From positions 1,736,001 through 1,800,000 of the forward strand of contig NZ_CP113942.1 in NCBI RefSeq assembly GCF_029392815.1: a stretch of 64,000 nt of DNA, written 5' to 3'. Origin of the DNA: Bifidobacterium sp. ESL0682. Lineage in GTDB: Bacteria; Actinomycetota; Actinomycetes; Actinomycetales; Bifidobacteriaceae. The notes under the pieces are model-generated. The model was given only the letters and a program-made list of their open reading frames with translations, searched no databases and had not been told where the DNA came from. The translations under genes and the position numbers were made by a program. Below are positions 28,601 through 37,063 of the stretch, in pieces. The stretch's first letter is position 1, and each line of letters opens with the position of its first letter.

Positions 28601-28837
28601 ATCAAAGCCACCCTCAACACCAAAGGCCCTTGGGCTGCGACCAACACCGCCACCTCACTGGACGCCACCGCCAGCCCACAGATCGGCGGAACCCTGGCCA
28701 ACCTCCCCCTCACCGGCGGACGACCGCAACACCTCGCCACACTGATGGCCGCCGGACTCGGCACGGCACTCCTCCTGCTCGCCGCAGCCGACACGCTCCG
28801 CGCCCAACGACGCAAGACGGCACGCCACACCAGGTAG
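25695..28837 (+). pseudogene. BspA/DUF285-repeat surface protein with LPXTG-like anchor, frame broken three times
   Basis: Assembled across frames, the product is about 1,045 residues: a weak signal peptide (FRNIVVLILCITVAP), a Ser/Gln/Pro-rich linker, and a conserved lead-in (VQWRVDSACVLHLTGGT). Nine DUF285 units follow, then two InlB-type B repeats (ADANGG...WNT...LYAQW and LDANGG...WNT...LYAVW), and a C-terminal LPLTGG motif with a hydrophobic helix and basic tail for sortase anchoring. The frame changes near 25877-25881 (T5 run), between about 26180 and 26210, and at 26691 inside the repeats. The two longest frames are 25695-26693 and 25880-28837. Sequencing error, decay or repeat-driven switching are all possible. 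Such proteins act in adhesion. Confidence 0.78.
26517..27215 (+). repeat. nine DUF285 coding repeats, 78-bp period
   Basis: The tandem units have the consensus LTTLDLSNFDTTNVTDMSYMF plus about five variable residues. The spacing is 78 bp, measured for example from 26981 to 27059. Unit 3 is disrupted at 26691, where TGACC replaces an in-frame codon. Adjacent units are nearly identical at DNA level, so recombination or replication slippage is expected. Confidence 0.85.
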
Positions 28838-28845
28838 ACCACTGT

Positions 28846-28901
28846 GCCGGTAGTAGGTGCGGCGATGCCGCGAACACAGCACCGCCGCACCTCCTACCGG
28901 C
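28846..28901 (+). terminator. long hairpin after surface-protein gene
   Basis: The 19-base arms (28846-28864 and 28883-28901) pair with one mismatch around an 18-base loop. The stem is very GC-rich but no T tract follows, so it may act as a strong mRNA 3' end or a Rho-assisted terminator. Confidence 0.65.
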
Positions 28902-29057
28902 TCATTACGAAATCACAACCAAACTTGCGGAGCATACCAGCCCCGCGCCATAACGACGTAAAGATTGCGACCACCAAGCATGACCCGACGTCTAAACGCC
29001 GCAGCAATTAAAAGACTTCCCGCCCGGGTCCAACATCACCGAGCGGGAATACCAACC

Positions 29058-29110
29058 GGGCGCCGACACGGCAACCAAACAAACCCAAACCAACCTCCGT
29101 GTCGGCGCCC
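29058..29110. repeat. perfect 14-bp inverted repeat
   Basis: GGGCGCCGACACGG (29058-29071) is repeated inverted at 29097-29110 across a 25-base A/C-rich loop. No T tract follows on either strand. It could be a terminator for the minus-strand cit/GNAT transcript or a protein-binding site. Confidence 0.6.
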
Positions 29111-29280
29111 ATCTACTTCATACAACATAAGAATCAGGAAACAGAGCCAAAAGGCCGATTTTATCCGCAACTTCGCTCGTCAGACCTATCGCACAGCACA
29201 GCGGTTTGGCATCACCATACTTCACACGTCATCGGGAAATCAGCATTGATGCTTCTCAAAGAGATTTCAGAAACTGCTGA

Positions 29281-29886
29281 TCACACCTCGCGAGCCATCA
29301 GGTAATCGGTCTGCTTGTCGTCGCCCTGCCAGAACGCGTGCTGGCCGACGCGCACGAAGCCCTTGCCGGCGTAGAAATGTTTGGCTGGTTCGTTGTGTTC
29401 CCAGACGCCGAGCCAGACTTTGTGCAGGCCACGTTTGCGAGCTGTATCCAACGCAAAATTCATCAGTTGCGTACCCAATCCGAGGCCTTTGAACTGTTTG
29501 TCGATATAAAGGCGCTGAATTTCCATCGTTCCAGATCCCATGTCTTCGACCTGCGCCTCGCCGAAATTCAACTTCATATAGCCCGCAGGGAGCTCATCGG
29601 TTTTGGTCGAGTCGGAAGAATCAGAATCCGCATGTTCTTTGGAGTCGCTATCAGGCTGCACCGAGATCAAGAGGAACACAGAATCTGGATTGCTCAGTTC
29701 GCCGCGCAAAACCGGCTCGGAATAGGACTCTTCGAGGAACTTGTCCATATCTTCATCAGAACTGGTGCCCGCGAACGTGTCGACATATGTGTCGACGCTC
29801 ATACGATGCAGCAACGCGACATCGTCAGGCCCGCAGATTCTAATCGTGCCGTTCTCTCGTCGTTCATCCTTGCCATTCAAACTCAT
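29281..29886 (-). CDS. GNAT-family N-acetyltransferase
   Basis: The protein has 201 residues from ATG 29886, preceded by GGCGGAGG; a GTG directly before it is less well spaced. The GNAT core is clear: motif A LYIDKQFKGLGLGTQLMNFALDTARKRGL with the acetyl-CoA loop, then motif B VWLGVWEHNEPAKHFYAGKGFVRVGQHAFWQ. A polar insertion (about residues 78-98) interrupts the N-terminal half. The acceptor substrate is unknown. It is the last gene downstream of citG on the same strand, separated by a spacer that contains a hexanucleotide tandem repeat. Confidence 0.87.
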   Translation of the reverse strand: MSLNGKDERRENGTIRICGPDDVALLHRMSVDTYVDTFAGTSSDEDMDKFLEESYSEPVLRGELSNPDSVFLLISVQPDSDSKEHADSDSSDSTKTDELPAGYMKLNFGEAQVEDMGSGTMEIQRLYIDKQFKGLGLGTQLMNFALDTARKRGLHKVWLGVWEHNEPAKHFYAGKGFVRVGQHAFWQGDDKQTDYLMAREV

Positions 29887-29948
29887 CACGCCTCCGCCCC
29901 AAACGTTCGGTCAAGCCCTCATAAAATACGGCATACCTATCAAAGCCA

Positions 29949-29990
29949 AAGCCCAAGCCCAAGCCCAAGCCCAAGCCCAAGCCCAAGCCC
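29949..29990. repeat. (AAGCCC)7 hexanucleotide tandem repeat
   Basis: Seven perfect AAGCCC units (GGGCTT on the minus strand) are preceded by one degenerate unit. The tract lies between the true end of citG (30025) and the GNAT start (29886), about 63 bases upstream of that start. Copy number could change by slippage and alter spacing or mRNA structure. In the uncorrected citG frame it reads as repeated Leu-Gly. Confidence 0.9.
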
Positions 29991-30024
29991 AGCATACGCC
30001 ATTGAACTTTTCTCGATGAAGCGT

Positions 30025-30892
30025 TCACGCACAGATGACACCTTCCAAAAGCCCGAAGAAAATGGTCAGAATCAACAAGTCGGCACAACCTCCCAAGCTC
30101 AGATTGCGCTCGAGGCATTCTCTGTTGAGTTCCTGCAAAAATGCCATTCCTTCGGCGCTGCCGGCGCCTCCAAGCTCGAAATACCGATCGCATGTGCGCA
30201 CGCATCCATTCCAGCACGTCGCGAGTTCCCGCGCGCTTGACGAGATTGGTGTCTTCAACATGGCCGGCCAAAGTCATCAACGTATCCAACAAGCGCACAT
30301 TCAGTGACCCTTCCGCATCGCGCAAAAACGGCAACGCGACCTCCATCACGGAGGGGAACCCTTGCTCGGCCTCTCCCCTGGCGCCCGTCGAACGGAAACG
30401 GAGATACTGACGTTCACCGGCGGTCAGTTCGGTTTCAGCACCACCGGCGGCTTCCACACGGCCCATATCGTGCTTCGTCAGCCCAGTCAGCATGCGCTTG
30501 ACCAGCCTGCGAACGCCATCCGTGTCATAATCGCGGGTCTTGCACCAATGGGCGGTGGCGCCGACGGCGATGCCAAGGGAGAAAATGGCCCCCTTATGGG
30601 TGTTCACCCCATGCGTTGCGGCGAACATCGTCTGTTCCGCCTTGCGTCCGGCGGCGCGAAGCTGGTCGAAGAGCCGGGTCATGTCGGTTCCCGCGAAATT
30701 CATGCCTAGACGGCCGGCCTCTTGGAAATACGACCTCAGCGAGATGGCGCTGTTGACGAAGGTAAAGGCGTTCATGTCATGATGCGGACCGGCGTCGACC
30801 GGATCGACGAGCCCCGGCTTGGGCTGCACCATCACCTCATAGAGCAACGCGGCCTGCGCCATGTCGGCTAATTGTTCGGGGTTATAACGCAT
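30025..30892 (-). pseudogene. citG: triphosphoribosyl-dephospho-CoA synthase, one frame break near the end
   Basis: CitG makes 2'-(5''-triphosphoribosyl)-3'-dephospho-CoA, the precursor of the citrate lyase prosthetic group, from dephospho-CoA and ATP. The first frame has the family signature YEVMVQPKPGLVDPVDAGPHHDMNAFTFVNS near residue 18, then THGVNTHKGAIFSLG and LAGHVEDTNLVKRAG. The conserved C-terminus (ELGGAGSAEGMAFLQELNRECLERNLSLGGCADLLILT) lies in another frame that ends at 30025. The switch is near 30165-30195 and fits one extra base or two missing. Without correction the first frame runs on through the hexanucleotide repeat to 29864. Last cit gene of the cluster. Confidence 0.85.
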
Positions 30893-31050
30893 CGCTGATT
30901 CCTGTCAGACGTTCAAAAAGATTCATATATTCAGATGGCTTATTCATGGTTCGCAAGTCTCTGTTTGCCGGATACAGGTTGTCTGCAAAGCAGCAAGAAC
31001 TACAACGACTATTTACTTGTAGACTTACGATTCGCAACTTGCATCAGCCA

Positions 31051-31688
31051 TCACAGACCCGCAGCAAGCCCGCCATTACCCACGGAAGAGCAATACGCAA
31101 GATATTGGCGTTCCACCGCCTCGCTCAGTTCGCGGGCCGTGTGGGTCTGGTCGCGAGCGCATTCCTTGGCCGGTTTCTCGCAGACCATGCAGCGCCGCGG
31201 AGGCATGCCCAAATCTGTGCGCGAGAGCTGATGGACGCTGCTCTGCTTCATGACGTCAATGTCAAAAAGCCTTCCCAACGTAAAATCGTCTTCAAAGCCG
31301 ATGGCCACGCGCTTTACCGCAGTCCAATCGCTTTTTCAAAGGCCGCGAAGGCCTCGGGGCCGGTCGGTCTGTTCACATAGTAATGGCATTCGGCCACGCA
31401 CAAGCATTCGCCCCGCATACGTCGCCCCAGCTCAATCAATCCGACCCTGAAAATGGCCTGCAGCGAGACATTGTTCTTGATGGCACCAGGCACGTTGAGC
31501 TTCGCGGCGACCACGCAACCATCCGGGTACCCGTCCATCAACGTTTCTTGCAGGTGTGCGCGCCATTCCCGGTTGTCCAATATGGCGGCGAGCGGTTGCC
31601 GTTCCCCGTGCTCCAATATCATCTCACTCACCTCTCCTGCAGACCGGTATGCATCCATTTTTAACATGAACGCCGACGCCACATCCAA
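31051..31688 (-). pseudogene. citX: apo-citrate lyase phosphoribosyl-dephospho-CoA transferase, one frame break
   Basis: CitX attaches the prosthetic group to the acyl carrier protein CitD. The first frame contains VVAAKLNVPGAIKNN and YVNRPTGPEAFAAFEKAIG, then stops at 31314. The second continues TAVKRVAIGFEDDFTLGRLFDIDV, then SRTDLGMPPRRCMVCEKPAKECARDQTH, the hallmark CitX C-terminus. One base is missing around 31322-31325 (GATTGGACTG on the minus strand). The start is uncertain: TTG 31688 follows GAAGG, and ATG codons at 31667 and 31658 are alternatives. A hairpin lies between citF and this gene. Confidence 0.83.
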
Positions 31689-31770
31689 GAAACCTTCATA
31701 TCGTAGACAGCACAGTCGCCAGCAATCGCCGGTAGTCGCCGCGAATCTGCATCGACGCAACGACAAAGGC

Positions 31771-31812
31771 CCCGTTCGTTTCCCGATGTACAGGTACCGG
31801 GAAACGAACGGG
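31771..31812. repeat. 15-bp inverted repeat between citF and citX
   Basis: CCCGTTCGTTTCCCG (31771-31785) is perfectly repeated inverted at 31798-31812 around a 12-base loop. In the cit transcript this makes a very stable stem followed by only a few T residues. It may stop a part of transcripts, or protect the citF 3' end so that lyase subunits outnumber CitX and CitG. Confidence 0.75.
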
Positions 31813-31870
31813 ATGGCAAAGCCGGCGACGCATCAATTCCCCGCCGGCTCACCATGGAATTCCCGACTAA

Positions 31871-33409
31871 TCAGTCCTCGACCTCACGAATCTGGTCGAT
31901 GATCGTGCCGTCACGATACTCGACCAGGGCCACGGTGCGGTCAGTGAACTTCAGCGGTTCGGGGGTGCCGAGAACCTTCTCAGCGCGCTCCTGCAACTCC
32001 TGAATCGTATAGACCGGCAGACCCGGGATATTGCTCAGAGCCTCGATGAGGTCCGTGCGCTTCGGGTTGATGGCGATGCCCACCTCGGTGACCAGCACGT
32101 CAACCGAATCGCCAGGCGTGACCACCGTCGTCACCTTGGGCACCACGGTGGCGATGCGACCGCGCACCAGCGGTGCGGAGATGATGGTGAGCTTGGCGGT
32201 TGCGGCATCCTGGTGGCCGCCGACCGCGCCACGAATCACGCCGTCGGAACCGGTCATGACGTTGACATTGAAATCGGTGTCGATTTCCAGCGCGGACAGG
32301 ATGGCGACATCGAGCTGGTCGACCATGGCGCCCTTGTTGGCCGGGTCGGCGTACCACGACGCGTCAATCTCCTGCTGGTTCTTGTTCAGGCGCATCGACG
32401 AGGCGGCTCCCTTGTCGAAGTCCTGCACGTCCATGATCTTGCCGACCAGTCCCTCTTCGAGCAGGTCGACGGTCGGCTTGGTGATGCCACCCAGGGCGAA
32501 CGAAGCCTTGATGTCGTTGTCGAGCATCGACTGGCGAAGGAAGCGCGTTACCGCGAGCGCCGCACCGCCGGAACCGGTCTGGAAGGAGAATCCGTCCTTG
32601 AAGTAAGGAGAGTTGACGATGACGTCATTGACGCTCTTCGCAATCTTCAGTTCCTTGGGGTCCTTGGTGAACCTGGTGGCGCCCGAACCGATCTTGTCCG
32701 GATCGCCCACCTCGTCGACCTTGACCACATAATCGACCTGGGTCTGCTTGATCGAGGCCGGGGTGTTCGGGTAAGGCTGAATGTCATCGGTGACCAGCAC
32801 GACGGTGTCGGCATAAGCGGCATCCACGAGCGCATAGCCGAGGGAACCGAACGCCGACTTGCCTTCCATGCCGTTGGCGTTGCCCATGACGTCGGAATTG
32901 GGCACACCCAGGAACGCGACGTCGATGTTGATGTCACCGTCTTCGATGGCGCGCGCACGGCCGCCATGCGAGCGGAAGATCACCGGGTTCTTCAGCAGCC
33001 CGTGCGACACCGCATCGCCCAGAGAGCCACGCATACCGGAAGAGGTGATGTTGGTGACGACGCCCTTTTCGATGGCCTCGACCACGGTGTCGTTCATCAC
33101 ACCGGTCAGCGAGGAAGGTGCCAGGGTCAGGTCACGATAGCCGGCATCGATGATGACGCGCATGACCTTGTTGAACACATAATCGCCGCCGCGGAAATGA
33201 TGGTGGAAGGAGATGGTCATGCCATCGCGCACCGTCTTCTTGACGACGTCCTCAAGGGAGTTCACCACTTTGCCTTGGCCGGTGGAGGCACGGACCTTGG
33301 GGGCCTTGCGCTGGATGACGGGATTGCCGAAATCCGTGGTCTCGAAAGGCTTGAATCCGAGCTCGTTCATGATATCGTCAGGCAGCTGACGTCCTACTTT
33401 ACTTTCCAA
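31871..33409 (-). CDS. citF: citrate lyase alpha subunit (citrate:acetyl-ACP transferase)
   Basis: CitF exchanges the acetyl group on CitD for citrate, forming citryl-ACP and acetate. About 512 residues, the normal length, with family blocks [62 protein letters not shown] and a C-terminal [15 protein letters not shown]. An ATG at 33427 is in frame but the GAGGAGGGG ribosome site lies after it; TTG 33409 is seven bases beyond that site, so I prefer TTG. The start overlaps the citE stop, which indicates coupled translation. All key regions look intact. Confidence 0.96.
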   Translation of the reverse strand: MESKVGRQLPDDIMNELGFKPFETTDFGNPVIQRKAPKVRASTGQGKVVNSLEDVVKKTVRDGMTISFHHHFRGGDYVFNKVMRVIIDAGYRDLTLAPSSLTGVMNDTVVEAIEKGVVTNITSSGMRGSLGDAVSHGLLKNPVIFRSHGGRARAIEDGDINIDVAFLGVPNSDVMGNANGMEGKSAFGSLGYALVDAAYADTVVLVTDDIQPYPNTPASIKQTQVDYVVKVDEVGDPDKIGSGATRFTKDPKELKIAKSVNDVIVNSPYFKDGFSFQTGSGGAALAVTRFLRQSMLDNDIKASFALGGITKPTVDLLEEGLVGKIMDVQDFDKGAASSMRLNKNQQEIDASWYADPANKGAMVDQLDVAILSALEIDTDFNVNVMTGSDGVIRGAVGGHQDAATAKLTIISAPLVRGRIATVVPKVTTVVTPGDSVDVLVTEVGIAINPKRTDLIEALSNIPGLPVYTIQELQERAEKVLGTPEPLKFTDRTVALVEYRDGTIIDQIREVED

Positions 33410-34313
33410 GATAATTCCCCTCCTCATCGATGACGTGGGTGGCCTTCGCCAGTTTCATGACGCGTTCGGCCCTCAGGGCGACCGGGCGATCGACCATCTT
33501 GCCGTTCATGGAGATGACGCCGGAGCCCTGTTCACGGGCCTTCTTGATGGCGGCCATGACGCCTTGGGCGTTGACGATTTCCTTCTCAGTCGGAGTAAAG
33601 ACCTCGTTGACCATCTCAATCTGACGTGGGTTGATCAGCGACTTGCCGTCGAAACCGAGCTGATGGATCAGGCGCGTCTCGCGATAGAAGCCCTCGGGAT
33701 CGTTCATGTTGGAGAACACCGTGTCGAACGCGGCGATCTTGGCCGCACGAGCGGCGTGGACGACCATGTTACGGGCGAAGAGCAGCTCCTGGCCGTCGGG
33801 ATAACGATGGGTCTTCATATCGGTGGTGTAGTCCTCGGCGGAGAGGGCGATGCCGATCATGCGGTCGGATGCCTTCGCGATTTCCTCAGCGTGCAGCACG
33901 CCTTCAGCCGATTCGACGGCCGCCATCAGGTTGGTGGAGCCGACGGGACGTCCGAACTCACGCTCGGCTGCCTCGACCTTTTCCTCAAGCCGCTGCATCA
34001 TGGCCGCGGATTCGACCTTGGGCAGGCGGATGACTTCGACGCCGGCCTTGACCATTGCCTTGATGTCGTTCTCGTAGAACGGGGTGTCGTCGCCATTGAT
34101 ACGAACGACCATTTCGGTGTCGCCGTAGTCGATGTTCGTCAACGCTTCATAGACCAGATAACGCGCCGCGTCCTTCTGATCGAGCGAGACGCCGTCTTCC
34201 AGATCGAACATGATCGAGTCGGCGCCGTAGATGCCGGCGTCCTTGATCATGGCCGGGTTGTTGCCGGGGACGAACATCATCGTCCTACGTAGTCTTTCGG
34301 AATCTACTGCCAT
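33399..34313 (-). CDS. citE: citrate lyase beta subunit (citryl-ACP lyase)
   Basis: CitE splits citryl-ACP into oxaloacetate and acetyl-ACP. 304 residues from ATG 34313, one base after the citD stop; an in-frame upstream extension lies within citD and is rejected. Motifs of the HpcH/CitE TIM-barrel are visible: [18 protein letters not shown], the metal-binding [15 protein letters not shown], the Arg of [20 protein letters not shown], and [17 protein letters not shown] with the second metal-ligand region. [20 protein letters not shown] is also typical. Confidence 0.96.
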   Translation of the reverse strand: MAVDSERLRRTMMFVPGNNPAMIKDAGIYGADSIMFDLEDGVSLDQKDAARYLVYEALTNIDYGDTEMVVRINGDDTPFYENDIKAMVKAGVEVIRLPKVESAAMMQRLEEKVEAAEREFGRPVGSTNLMAAVESAEGVLHAEEIAKASDRMIGIALSAEDYTTDMKTHRYPDGQELLFARNMVVHAARAAKIAAFDTVFSNMNDPEGFYRETRLIHQLGFDGKSLINPRQIEMVNEVFTPTEKEIVNAQGVMAAIKKAREQGSGVISMNGKMVDRPVALRAERVMKLAKATHVIDEEGNYLGK

Positions 34314-34314
34314 T

Positions 34315-34608
34315 TCAGAGCACCTCCCACTTTGGCTGATCGACGATATCGAGCGCTCGTTGCACGGCGGCCACGGTGCGCGCCTTGATGACGATGTCGA
34401 GCGCGCCCTTGTCAACGGCCTTGACTTTGGCCGAAGTGATGCCGTAGTTGTTGAGCACCTGGGTGATCGAAGCCTTAATCTGATCGCCGAATTGCTTGAT
34501 GACGTCGGAGGTCAGATTGATGTCGATCCCGTCGCCTCCTGGCGCGAGCGTCACCTGGATGTCCGAAGACTCCAAGGTTCCCGCAGTCGCGGTATGTGTG
34601 ATATCCAT
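34315..34608 (-). CDS. citD: citrate lyase gamma subunit (acyl carrier protein)
   Basis: The protein has 97 residues, the usual size. CitD carries the phosphoribosyl-dephospho-CoA arm. The N-terminus (TATAGTLESSDIQVTLAPG) contains the Ser that receives the prosthetic group in this family (TLESSD). The rest, including KVKAVDKGALDIVIKARTVAAVQRA, matches the conserved gamma subunit. AAAGGAA precedes the ATG. It lies between citC and citE with very short spacers. Confidence 0.96.
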   Translation of the reverse strand: MDITHTATAGTLESSDIQVTLAPGGDGIDINLTSDVIKQFGDQIKASITQVLNNYGITSAKVKAVDKGALDIVIKARTVAAVQRALDIVDQPKWEVL

Positions 34609-34624
34609 AAACTGCTGTTCCTTT

Positions 34625-35653
34625 CTAGATTCTCATCTGTAATTGAGCCAGATGATCTTGTATGAAAAATCTTGTAGTCGAAGGCACCAGGCCTTCGAGT
34701 CCTTCCATGTCGCCTTGAGCAATCAGCTTGCGAACACGTGAAGCGGATATGGGTTCCTGCCCCGCCCGTTTGCGTTCGACGACTGTCACCTGCGTTGGCG
34801 GTTCGAGTACTGCCTTGAGAGCCTGGTTGTAAGCCTCGGTAGTAGGCGAATACGGTTCCTGCCCCACATAGCGGCGAGTGATGCCGAGAGCGGGAACGAA
34901 CCAGTCGCGGAACAATGTCGCGTCCAACTTGGTCTGGTAATCGATGACGTCTTTCGACGAAGGCAGGAAATACGCCGGAAAAGCAGCGAACCCAATCAGG
35001 TAGTCGCTCCCGTCCACAACCGTGACGTTCTTCAAATCAGCCACCCCTGCACGCACCAACTGCAGACGCTCATCGGTGGTGAAGAGGGAGCGGTCTTCAT
35101 GAACGACGAAGACATAGACATGTTCATTCTCCTGCGCAGCAATCTCCACCAGTCGCCGATGCCCCAAAGTAAAGGGATTGGCGTTCATGACGATGGCTGC
35201 CGAAGCCGGCCAGCTACCCAGAGCACGAACTGTTTCAAGATAGGTATCGATGCCGGGCATCCCGCCTTCCAGCAACCCACCCCTTTCGACGCGGGCCAGG
35301 CAGGTGAAGCCGACATGCTCGAAGCTATCAATATAGCGAGGCTTGGTGAAAACGAAATAATGAGTGATTCCGCGCTGGGCCAGTCTAGAGACCAGCTCGC
35401 CGACGATGCGATTGAACAAGGCACCGTGCCCGGCATCATCATGCCGAACAGCGATGTATTTCAGTATCGGCCCTGCCAATGAACCGGTGGCAACCAGCTG
35501 GTCGTCCTCGTCGAAAAGCCCGATGGTCTCTTCGAGAGGCTCGACCTCGTTGGCTGGGAATTCCTGAATGCCTTGCGACTCCAGGAATTCCCTCCACTGA
35601 TGCATTGTCATGCGGTCTGAGAGATACAGGTCCCGCATCGTCGCCGTCATCAT
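34625..35653 (-). CDS. citC: [citrate (pro-3S)-lyase] ligase
   Basis: CitC acetylates the thiol of the CitD prosthetic group with acetate and ATP, switching the lyase on. 342 residues: an N-terminal GNAT-like domain (YIAVRHDDAGHGALFNRIVGELVSRLAQRGI), then a nucleotidyltransferase domain with MNANPFTLGHRRLVEIAA (HxGH-type ATP site) and a C-terminal KRAGQEPISASRVRKLI block. Two adjacent ATGs (35653, 35650) follow GGAGAACAACGA. It sits between the transporter gene and citD in the same operon. Confidence 0.95.
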   Translation of the reverse strand: MMTATMRDLYLSDRMTMHQWREFLESQGIQEFPANEVEPLEETIGLFDEDDQLVATGSLAGPILKYIAVRHDDAGHGALFNRIVGELVSRLAQRGITHYFVFTKPRYIDSFEHVGFTCLARVERGGLLEGGMPGIDTYLETVRALGSWPASAAIVMNANPFTLGHRRLVEIAAQENEHVYVFVVHEDRSLFTTDERLQLVRAGVADLKNVTVVDGSDYLIGFAAFPAYFLPSSKDVIDYQTKLDATLFRDWFVPALGITRRYVGQEPYSPTTEAYNQALKAVLEPPTQVTVVERKRAGQEPISASRVRKLIAQGDMEGLEGLVPSTTRFFIQDHLAQLQMRI

Positions 35654-35669
35654 TCGTTGTTCTCCAAAC

Positions 35670-37061
35670 TCAGACCACGAGTCCCATGATGAAGATGGCG
35701 ACCGTCACCGTCATCGCGCCGCCGAGACGGACCGCGACCTGGGCGAAGGGCATGAGTTCCATTCTGTCGCCAGCAGCGAGAATCGCGAGCGCACCCGTAC
35801 CGCCCTGACCGGAGCAGCAGGACACCGCGATGGCGGTATCGACCGGGTAGAGACCGAGGATCTTCGCCGAGATGAACGCCGTCGCCACAATGGCGAGCAC
35901 GGTGACCAGGATGACAATCATGGAAGCCGGGGACTTGAACACCTCGATAAGCTTGTTCCAGTCCGTCTGAGCGACGCCTACGCCGAACAGCAGCGGGGGC
36001 GTAATGCCCTTGACCACGAAGGTGTTGAGCGCGGCGCCGCCTTCGGCGATATCCTTGGGGATGTAGCCCAGCATCTTGGCGGCCATGAGCACGATCAGCA
36101 CGATGATCGGGGACGGCAGGTTGAAGTGCAGGTAGGTCTTGATGATGTAGTTGAACCACACTGCGAGGAAATAGAAGGCGATGGCCATGACCATGGCCAT
36201 GAGCATCTTCTCGATGCTCACTTCGCCGCCCTTGGTCTTGAGGCTCTCGAGCTTGTCGCTTTCGTCGTCGATGAGCTTGCCATTGCCGGTCAGTTCCGGC
36301 TTCTTCTCACCAAGCTTGCGCATCAGGCCGGCGCAGACGACCGCCACGAGGCTGCCGAGCATGACCGCGGGGAGAATCTGGCCGAAGATGTCGCCGGAGG
36401 TGGTGCCGCTCAGAATCGCGGCATAACCCATAGCCATAGGCATCGCGCCTTCGCCTACACCGCCTGCCATAATCGGGGCGACGATGAAGAAGTACGCCTT
36501 GTAGGCCGAAAGACCCAGCGCCATGCCGACTCCGGTGCCCACCAGGGAACCGATGACATCGCAGAGCAGCAGCACCACGATGATGCGGCTGGTGGCCTTC
36601 AAGAGCGTTTTGCGGTTCATGGAAGCGATCGAGCCGACAACCAGCAACGTGATGAAGAACATCAGGAAGTTGTTGTTGTTCATGAAGTCGGAGACCGTCT
36701 TGACGGTGTTGTCCGGAAGCCAGTGCTTGAACACGAGGAAGGAAGGCAGGAAGGTGACTACCAGAACCTTGCCGCCCAAAGACTTGAGAACCGGGATGTT
36801 GTTGCCAATCTCCTCAAGCAGATAGGAGAAGACGACCATGACGCCCAAGGAAATGAGCATGTCGTTCTCGGGCATGACGTTGGTAACGGCAAGCAGCACA
36901 TAGCCCACGGCGAGCACCAGCCAGAGGCCGACAGGCATGAAGCCTATCTTGAGCGACTTGAGCTTGGACCACAGATCGGAACCCTTCGAGGACTTCTTAT
37001 CGGGCTCGCTGGTGTTCTCCGCTTTCTTGTTTTGATCGACGGATGTTGATGAATCTGCCAT
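35670..37061 (-). CDS. citP: 2-hydroxycarboxylate (citrate/malate) transporter, 2HCT family
   Basis: The protein has 463 residues with a charged cytoplasmic N-terminus of about 40 residues, then some 11 membrane helices. The two family-defining re-entrant loop motifs are present: AGGVGEGAMPM in the first half and SCCSGQGGTGALA in the second, as in CitP, CitS and MaeN. Transport could be citrate/lactate exchange (CitP-like) or cation symport (CitS-like); the sequence does not decide. The AAGGAG ribosome site is inside the end of citM and only two bases separate the genes. It imports citrate for the adjacent lyase. The symbol follows its role in the cluster. Confidence 0.9.
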   Translation of the reverse strand: MADSSTSVDQNKKAENTSEPDKKSSKGSDLWSKLKSLKIGFMPVGLWLVLAVGYVLLAVTNVMPENDMLISLGVMVVFSYLLEEIGNNIPVLKSLGGKVLVVTFLPSFLVFKHWLPDNTVKTVSDFMNNNNFLMFFITLLVVGSIASMNRKTLLKATSRIIVVLLLCDVIGSLVGTGVGMALGLSAYKAYFFIVAPIMAGGVGEGAMPMAMGYAAILSGTTSGDIFGQILPAVMLGSLVAVVCAGLMRKLGEKKPELTGNGKLIDDESDKLESLKTKGGEVSIEKMLMAMVMAIAFYFLAVWFNYIIKTYLHFNLPSPIIVLIVLMAAKMLGYIPKDIAEGGAALNTFVVKGITPPLLFGVGVAQTDWNKLIEVFKSPASMIVILVTVLAIVATAFISAKILGLYPVDTAIAVSCCSGQGGTGALAILAAGDRMELMPFAQVAVRLGGAMTVTVAIFIMGLVV

Positions 37062-37063
37062 GT

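Larger units (their letters stand above)
28838..29280. other. spacer between surface-protein gene and GNAT gene
   Basis: The 443-base convergent spacer holds a long terminator-like hairpin near the left end and a perfect 14-bp inverted repeat near the centre (both listed). I see no convincing gene. Confidence 0.55.
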
